Below, piece by piece: positions 58,239-64,000 of a DNA stretch of 64,000 nucleotides. The position numbers and the translations under genes were made by a program. Source of the stretch: Symsagittifera roscoffensis. Lineage: Eukaryota; Xenacoelomorpha; Acoela; Convolutidae. The stretch spans positions 81,383,526 to 81,447,525 of the forward strand of contig NC_087064.1 in assembly GCF_963678635.1 (NCBI RefSeq), in the 5' to 3' direction. The notes beneath the pieces were generated by a model. The model did no database searches. It was not told the origin of the DNA and was given only the letters and a program-made list of their open reading frames with translations. Position 1 is the first letter of the stretch; every line of letters starts with the position of its first letter.

Positions 58239-60267
58239 CTACACAACATAAAACAGCACATTATTAAATAGTTCATACGAACAAATAAGGCTCGTACTTA
58301 AATTACTAACATAGCCAATAGACAGTTAAAAAATGGCAAGGAACCTAGAAAATCAAGGGCAGATTTGGGGGTGGGGTAGACGCTTCCGCCTCAGGAATTT
58401 GACCTCCTCAACAACCAGAGGGCAAGCAAGCGCATTGAATATACTGCCAGAGAACATTTCTGATACCGAACAGATTTTATCCTGTTAATAGCGAAAAATA
58501 TTAATCATTATGGTATCAATTGATTTCTAGACCAACTAAAATATCAATTTTGCCCTTAAAGTCAATTTATAAAAAACCGGTAATTTATCTCCCTTAATCG
58601 ATTTGGGGAGGAAATTATACGGTCCGTCCGAAACTCAATTTGGTTTTTGAAAATCCGCCACCCCCTCCCCCTCGAAAAAATTCTAGATCCGCCCCTGGAA
58701 AAATGATTCCTTTTTCCTGGAAACTTTTCAAGTTCGAGTTTCAGCAAAAAAAAACATAAGTCTCAATAAATTTCCAAAAGTTTTTCAATTTCATTTTTTT
58801 TATTTCCACTAAATCTTTTTTGGTAAAACAAAACCAATTCAACCTGATATTGCAAACCACTTTCAAAACTAGAAGTCGATCACATTTTTTGTGACCTCTA
58901 CGCTTTTGCTGTTCGAGAGCGGCTTTTGTTTTCATTTTAAGACAGGAAATGAGCAGAAAAAAAATCAAATTTCAAACGGCGAAAAAATAAATTTCAGCCT
59001 GAACTAACTTAAGGCATTTCCTGTTAGAAATCGAGAAAAATCATTACGAGCTGTATAAGAATCTGAACTACATTCATCGTTGAAAATAAATTTTCATTTA
59101 AGACCGCTTGTATGAGTGCACAGCCCAGAATAATGTGAATGTCCTTCGAGTTGTCTGAAAAGTTGTTTTAGGTTAAAATGTTCAAAAAAAGAAATGCATT
59201 AGTGATCAAACCACTTTCGAAACACAAAACCATTTTCGAAATTAGAAGTCGATCACTTTTTTGTGACATTTTAACGTCCGCTGTTCGATAGTGGAGCTTG
59301 CCTTCCTTTTAACAAAAGAAATGAAGTTGAAAAGAAACCAAAAGTCAAACCGCAAAAAAAAAAAAAATTTCAGCGTGAACATGACTTTTTCTTGAGAAAA
59401 AAGTCTTAGGACCTATATAAGAGTATTCTACGTTCATGACTCTGCAAAACATGCAACATTAGTGTCTTTAATTTGTTCATAGACACTGACGCAAAGATAT
59501 TGTCATAAAATATATTGAATCAAAGTTAAAACTTATTGCAACGCTTAGTTAATTTCCATGACCTACACCGACATAAATGAAATAAAATTTGCACGGCATT
59601 CTTTTGGTACATAAAATATAAACAAAAAGAGTTCACCAGGTTGAAAAACACTGAAAAATCCACCTGCATCATGTTAGCAACATTTATCACTTGAAAATAT
59701 CTCATCTAATGGATCATGCTAAGCATCCCAATCTATTTTTAGGTCCAAAACAACAAAGCTAAAATCGGAACTGAGCGCGCAAGAAACCAACAACCATTTA
59801 TCAAAGTTGGCTGAAGGGTTTATAAATATCTTTTAGATCTGCATTGTGACAATTACAAATTACTAAGCAACGGGCTTTCACTTTTTATTGAGGCCAAGAG
59901 AATCCCCCGAGAATGAACACATTATGAAATTTAGCTGAAAACAATGATTAAAAAAAATCAGGGACCCAGATCTTCAACGAAAATCGCATCAGATGAATAT
60001 CATTATTATTTTGAGCATCCTATGATGACATTATTCTCATTATTGGGCCTTCATTATGCATCAATTAGCATTTTCAATTGCAAGCATTCCAGCGGTTAAA
60101 AAAATAATTAGACTATTAAACTATTAAGACTCCTGAAAACTAAACCCTCGATTTCAAACTTTAACGTCTAACCTACCTTAGAGCGCTATTAAGCAGATCG
60201 CTATTTACTCCCACAAGTATTTTGAACTGGTTTTAGTTGACACAGGAAAAAACGTTCTACGCCTTGT

Positions 60268-60420
60268 ACACAGAGGCGAAGTAGCCATTTGCACACACAA
60301 GCAAATTATCAAGCCAAAAGTAGCTATCGAAATTCAAGAAATTGCAAAAATTAGCCTTGAAAAGAACGAAACTTGCAGGATTCGAACCAAACGCCTCCAA
60401 ATTTGAGCCCAATTTCAGCA
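60268..60420 (-). mobile_element. tRNA-derived SINE-like copy
   Basis: The plus strand begins ACACAGAGGCGAAGTAGCCA with CACACAAGC (the SINE tail). It continues to CAGGATTCGAACC at about 60378, the reverse complement of a B box (GGTTCGAATCCTG). Same order and orientation as the copies at 32406 and 37972. Confidence 0.6.
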
Positions 60421-60748
60421 ATAGCTCGCTGGCACTTATTTACTCAAACTTTCACACATGCTTAACCAATAAAAACAAGGCAGCAGCAGGGGCGGACGCC
60501 CCCGCCCCTCATGGATTCGACCCCCTGACAACCCAAAGGGCCTCCTTTGTATTATTTTGGCTGAGGGACCCTAAAATTATTTTCAAGGCGCTTTTGGCGC
60601 CAAGATATACTAATTTAAAACGCCTTTTCGCTGGTTTTTTCAAAATGTTGCCTGCCAAAACAGGGTCTTTTTAGCGCTTTGGGGGAGCTCGGAAAATAAA
60701 TTCGGTCGACCTAAAAATTTTCGATATATTTCAAGTTTATTGATTTCC

Positions 60749-60772
60749 TCCGGATAATTTAAATCAGCACTG
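60749..60772. mobile_element. Solitary terminal repeat of the 29554 MITE family
   Basis: TCCGGATAATTTAAATCAGC followed by ACTG and then TA is identical to the right end of the element at 29554-30284. The rest of the element is missing or too decayed, so this is a truncated or deleted copy. Confidence 0.75.
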
Positions 60773-60932
60773 TACGCCGTACCATTAACACAAAAAATTG
60801 CACAAAACTTTGCACTTAGATGTGAAACATTCATGGAAAAAAAAGCTTGGCCGTAATAGTACTATGTTCGCAAGCTAGCTCTTGTAAAGATGTATTAGTT
60901 GATAGTTTTAGCTGCGCAATTTCCCTACTTAC

Positions 60933-61210
60933 TAAAACTTCGGGAACAACCGGTTTTCCTGAAAGTTGCTGCTTTGCTTTTTCTGGCGAGACTCCATCTT
61001 CTCGTCGCGCTATTTCATTATTGGGTGAAGATGCTGCCTCAGCGGCTAATCCATGTGAATAGTGTTGTGGAGACGCTGGTGTTGACGGAGCATTGGGGGA
61101 ATCATTTGACCGGGAGAATGGGGCTACTTGGGGCGACTTCGGGGCTGGCTTCTTCGGAGTTTCTCTCGATTCGCTTTCTTGGATGTTTTCACGTGACCGT
61201 GACTGTGCAT
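60933..61210 (-). CDS. MAP4K3/5: MAP4K3/5-like kinase, proline/serine-rich linker exon 3
   Basis: Minus-strand exon of 278 bases (2 nt + 92 codons), with acceptor TTCATTTAG before 61210 and donor GTAAGT below 60933. The sequence is low in hydrophobics and rich in Pro/Ser/Glu. It has ETPKKPAPKSPQVAPFSR, which holds PxxP cores of the kind bound by SH3 domains, and several SP sites (SPQ, SPN, SPE) that could be phosphorylated. Linkers between kinase and CNH domains of MAP4Ks are typically like this. The phase with exon 2 gives a split aspartate codon. Family identity comes from the position before exon 4. Confidence 0.85.
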
Positions 61211-61435
61211 CTAAATGAACACAACAAGTTTACAATGAAAACGTACAAAAATAGTTGAGATACACTATTCCGATGTTTGAACCAAAAGCCACAATATTTT
61301 CCCAGCCAATCAAATTTCTGCGTTGTGAAATTTCTCTCAGCCAATCAAATGCAGAATTTCTGAATTTATATCACATCAAAACATTCAATTTAAAGTAACC
61401 AGTCATCCGAAGAACCAACCAATTATCGAGCTTAC

Positions 61436-61761
61436 CTAAGGGTCTAAGTGTACGGTCGTATTCTAAAATTGATTTTGCTTCATTATTCTTGTCTCCTTCT
61501 GCAGCTGGCTTTGTTTGCCCATTCGGGTTTGCGTTTGGATCACTGCGTATGGTAGGTGACACGTTCTCGTAGTCGGCGGTATTGGTATCTCCTCTGGCGA
61601 TCGGAGCTGGCCCTTGTTTGACTTCCGATCCACCGAGAAAAGGGGCAGTACCAGAGACATTGACGTACATCGAGTCTGAGGGCGCCAATGGAGCTGGACC
61701 ATCGGGAGGAGGCACCGAGGGTCTTTGCTTCTTTTCGTCGTGGTTGCTTACACCTTGTTTG
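61436..61761 (-). CDS. MAP4K3/5: MAP4K3/5-like kinase, linker exon 2 with YVNV and YENV motifs
   Basis: Largest visible exon, 326 bases (1 nt + 108 codons + 1 nt), with acceptor AACATTTCAG before 61761 and donor GTAAGC below 61436. It contains PSVPPPDGPAPLAP (proline-rich), then DSMYVNVSG and TADYENVSP; each is a Tyr-x-Asn motif of the type bound by Grb2-class SH2 domains when phosphorylated. EYDRTL follows. MAP4K1 (HPK1) is known to recruit SH2/SH3 adaptors through its linker; the same role here is inference. Overlapping frames at 61463-61776 are shadows. Confidence 0.87.
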
Positions 61762-62310
61762 CTGAAATGTTTTCATTAACCTATTTTATCACTCTAACCC
61801 AAATCATATTTGACAATAGAAAACAATCAAGATCAGTTATGCTTAAAAAGCGCTAAATAAAAAAATAAAAAACAAGCCAACAGGAAGTCAGAAAAGTCAA
61901 GTATTAATGAGTTCGAAAAAACCCGATATTTTTTTGAGCTTTTGAAAATACCTCAGAAAAAAATATCACGTTTGAAATGGGAAGGCACTATGACTTAGGG
62001 TGGGTTTCGTTTTTACACTTGATAACATGGGAGACCCCACGAGTTATGAGAAGGGAGTTGTTTCTTAATCTAATTTTTATGTTTCTAACACCTAATTTAA
62101 CCTATCATTAAGTAAGTTTTGAAACTTCACTCCCCTACCTTCATTACCCATACATCGGAGGAAACTTCCGATTAAATCCATTAAAACGAAATTAAAAACT
62201 TGTTTTTTTGCGATGATATTTGTGATCAGAACTTTCTGTGCCGCCTTCGCAGCAACTTGTTTATCTTGTTTCAATTGAGAATAATATAAATTATACTGTG
62301 ATCTGCTTAC
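61762..62310. other. MAP4K-like intron
   Basis: 549 bases without recognisable repeats or exons. The open frame at 62092-62418 runs through it in a frame that does not fit the exon phases. Confidence 0.65.
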
Positions 62311-62401
62311 TCTGGCTCCTCGGGTATGGACTCTGAGCTGGAGTTGGGCCATACTTGAGACAGGTGGCTGAACTCCTGACTGGGTGCGTGGATTGCGTGA
62401 C
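62311..62401 (-). CDS. MAP4K3/5: MAP4K3/5-like kinase, linker exon 1 of the window
   Basis: Minus-strand exon of 91 bases, with acceptor TTTGATTGCAG before 62401 and donor GTAAGC below 62311. Only the frame leaving two bases at the 3' end fits exon 2. It reads HAPSQEFSHLSQVWPNSS and SESIPEEP, joining as EEPDKQGVSNHDEK. The two other frames are also open, so this choice depends on phase rather than homology. Composition (Ser, Glu, Pro) agrees with a MAP4K linker. Upstream exons, including the kinase domain, are outside the window. Confidence 0.75.
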
Positions 62402-62869
62402 CTGCAATCAAATAACATGACAACTCACTTCAATGTCAAATATCTTCTATATTCAGACAGTAAAAAGTACTCTTCTATATCCAGAACAAAAACTTAGACA
62501 AATGATAGCCTCTAAGATCTATCGGTTATGCAAAGAGTTCCAAAAAAACTGCATATCAGCCTATATTGAGCAATGGACTTTAAAAAACCTAAGATAAGAT
62601 GATCAAACTTGAGACCGAAACAAACTTGAAACAAGGGAAAAACGAGCCTCTCAGAGAAGTTAAGTCACAAATTATGGAAAATTGTGACCTCTCAGCGTAC
62701 AAATCATCTGACAACACATAAACTTCAAGTCAACGCATAAACTTCAACATAATCCTGTTTATGATTTGAGAAAGTGTGACAACCTTTTTAATCAGCAATG
62801 CATACCCCACCTGCCCGCCCCAAACAAAGAGAAACGCAGCACCCTCTGCAAATTAAAAGAAATATCTCA
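62402..62869. other. MAP4K-like intron, start
   Basis: About 470 bases with no exon recognised; it leads into the retroelement relic. Confidence 0.5.
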
Positions 62870-64000
62870 TGAATCCACTAAAATTGTTGCACAGGTTATC
62901 ATAAACAAAATTAAATTGACCAAGAAAACACAGCTTTAGGGCCCCACAACATCGAACATCGCCCCATTCAACTCCACCACCTCGGAGAAACATATTTCAA
63001 TCTTCTTACCAACCTTACATCACTATCTCTTAACACCAATCATTCTGCAAAATTAGAAACTTAAGCAAATCTTTACTCTACTTACTGAAATCGGACCATA
63101 TGAATGAAGCAAAAAGCTACCGAAACACAACCCTCTTATCTCCAGTAGCGAAATTGATTGAATAGCCTTGCTGGATCATTTCAATTGCATCCCACAAGCA
63201 GATCACAAGCAAGTTTTGAAAAACACAGCTCAACAAACACTAACTTACACTGCATAGCAACTCTCATAAGAAACGGACTTAATCAACCACAACTTCCACA
63301 CAGGGCACTTTTAGTTGCCGTAGATCCTACTGCAGCTTTTGACGCAGTGGATCACGGTATTTTGATGAATGATCTTAAAACGTAGTCTCTTAAACAACGC
63401 AAAAATATAGATAACGTCACAGCTAAAGTCAGGGCAACTTATTATGAACTTATTATTTTGAACTTAAGAATAAAAAATCAAAATGCGACGAAAGAAAACA
63501 GGTAAATTTTAAGGTGTCTCGTCGCCCATTCTAATCAATCTATTATCAATGCCCTGTCATCAATGCCCCTTCCATCTGTCAAAAACAAAAAAATAGAACA
63601 AAGGCAGATGCCATGGCTATCACCACCCCTGGTCCTAACAACACTGAAATTGAACTAGAGGTACAACCCCTGTCTAAGTATTCTTCAAAATGGGCTTCAA
63701 AAACGCAATTTGAAACAATCCGCAGACAGATCTTCAGTGTCTATTCGAACCAAGAACAACGAAATTTCAAACCAAAGAAAAGTGATTATCAAAAAACAAC
63801 TACCATCCAAAAACCTTAAACTTTAACAATCACCTTTCATAAACCTCTTTACCCTAACTGAACACAAGCCAAAACTGGCTGGAAAAACTCTCAGACATAA
63901 GCTCGGCCTGCAGCAAAGAAACTAAGTATTAGATGAAAGATCAATGCGCATAGTTTTATGAATTAAGCAGCTCCTGTCTGTACACCTTCAGTAAAGGAAT
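62870..64000 (+). pseudogene. Decayed non-LTR retrotransposon reverse transcriptase
   Basis: Plus-strand fragments in changing frames follow the order of a LINE reverse transcriptase. At 62930-63060 is a GP-x-NI ... LHHLGE ... LTNLTSLSL region. Near 63100-63160 is KSYRNTTLLSPVAKLIE (family: SYRPISLLSPVAKLLE). At 63158-63385 is a block with VAVDPTAAFDAVDH, matching motif A (VALDLSKAFDTVNH). Near 63613 is ADAMAITTPGPN in place of the YADD box. A final AAPVCTP block lies near the window edge (family: AAPVWTP). Several frameshifts and stops and a damaged catalytic box show it is dead. Jockey/I-like clade is my guess. It is antisense to the kinase gene and continues past 64000. Confidence 0.82.

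Larger units (their letters stand above)
58239..60932. other. MAP4K-like intron with dispersed repeats
   Basis: 2.7 kb intron between linker and CNH. Contents: a repeat ending ATCCGCCCCTGG at 58697; ACTACGTTCAT-family copies at about 58850-59090 and 59160-59440; a SINE tail and B-box-like GGTTCGAATCC (minus) at about 60268-60400; a CAGGGGCGGACGCC element start at 60488; a solitary MITE end at 60749-60772. The open frames at 58562-58968 and 60342-60834 lie within these. Confidence 0.6.

Noticed and set aside
61463-61776. Alternative minus- and plus-strand frames over linker exon 2
   Set aside because: They do not fit the splice phases of neighbouring exons; the chosen frame is open across the whole exon and phase-compatible.

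Overview
The window is eukaryotic and almost certainly from an animal. It is AT-rich (I judge roughly two-thirds A+T, not counted) and carries long introns with GT-AG splice sites. Short GC-richer exons belong to two metazoan families and are scattered through a dense layer of decayed repeats. Nothing bacterial, phage or CRISPR-like is present. I cannot place the species; intron size, tRNA-derived SINEs, palindromic MITEs and a foldback element would suit many invertebrates. Protein assignments rest on my recollection of the families, because no search could be run.

Two genes can be read, both on the minus strand. (1) Positions 730-8947 hold four exons of a choline-transporter-like protein (SLC44A1/CTL1 type). 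They run from the first transmembrane segment through the extracellular cysteine-rich loop into the TM2/TM3 region; the rest of the gene lies beyond position 1. A possible start exon at 16314-16346 is speculative. The intron between exons 6403-6582 and 730-888 holds a roughly 991-bp tandem array, which copied part of an exon twice, and a 200-base run of N. The exon(s) for the last part of the extracellular loop are missing there. (2) Positions 29098-62401 hold thirteen consecutive, phase-compatible exons giving the C-terminal 588 residues of a Ste20-family MAP4K (MAP4K3/MAP4K5 type). They comprise a proline-rich linker with two pYxN-type tyrosine motifs followed by a complete citron-homology (CNH) domain ending at a stop codon. 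The kinase domain must lie beyond position 64000.

The rest is repeat-rich. Region by region: 9138-9297 is a small foldback element flanked by an 11-bp direct repeat; 16384-26400 is a mosaic roughly 5.4-kb segmental duplication; 29554-30284 and 40108-40786 are palindromic TA-flanked MITEs (pogo/Tc1-like); 26-61 kb carries dispersed tRNA-derived SINE-like units; 45030-46109 is a 546-bp tandem duplication. At 46031-49482, inside the 12.8-kb intron of the MAP4K gene, lies a roughly 3.45-kb foldback structure whose arms enclose a 0.9-kb CCATCTAT-type minisatellite. At 62870-64000 lies a decayed non-LTR reverse transcriptase, antisense to the kinase gene. The structures most worth a second look are the two foldback elements, the exon-copying tandem array beside the N gap, and the duplication whose breakpoint coincides with a perfect hairpin.
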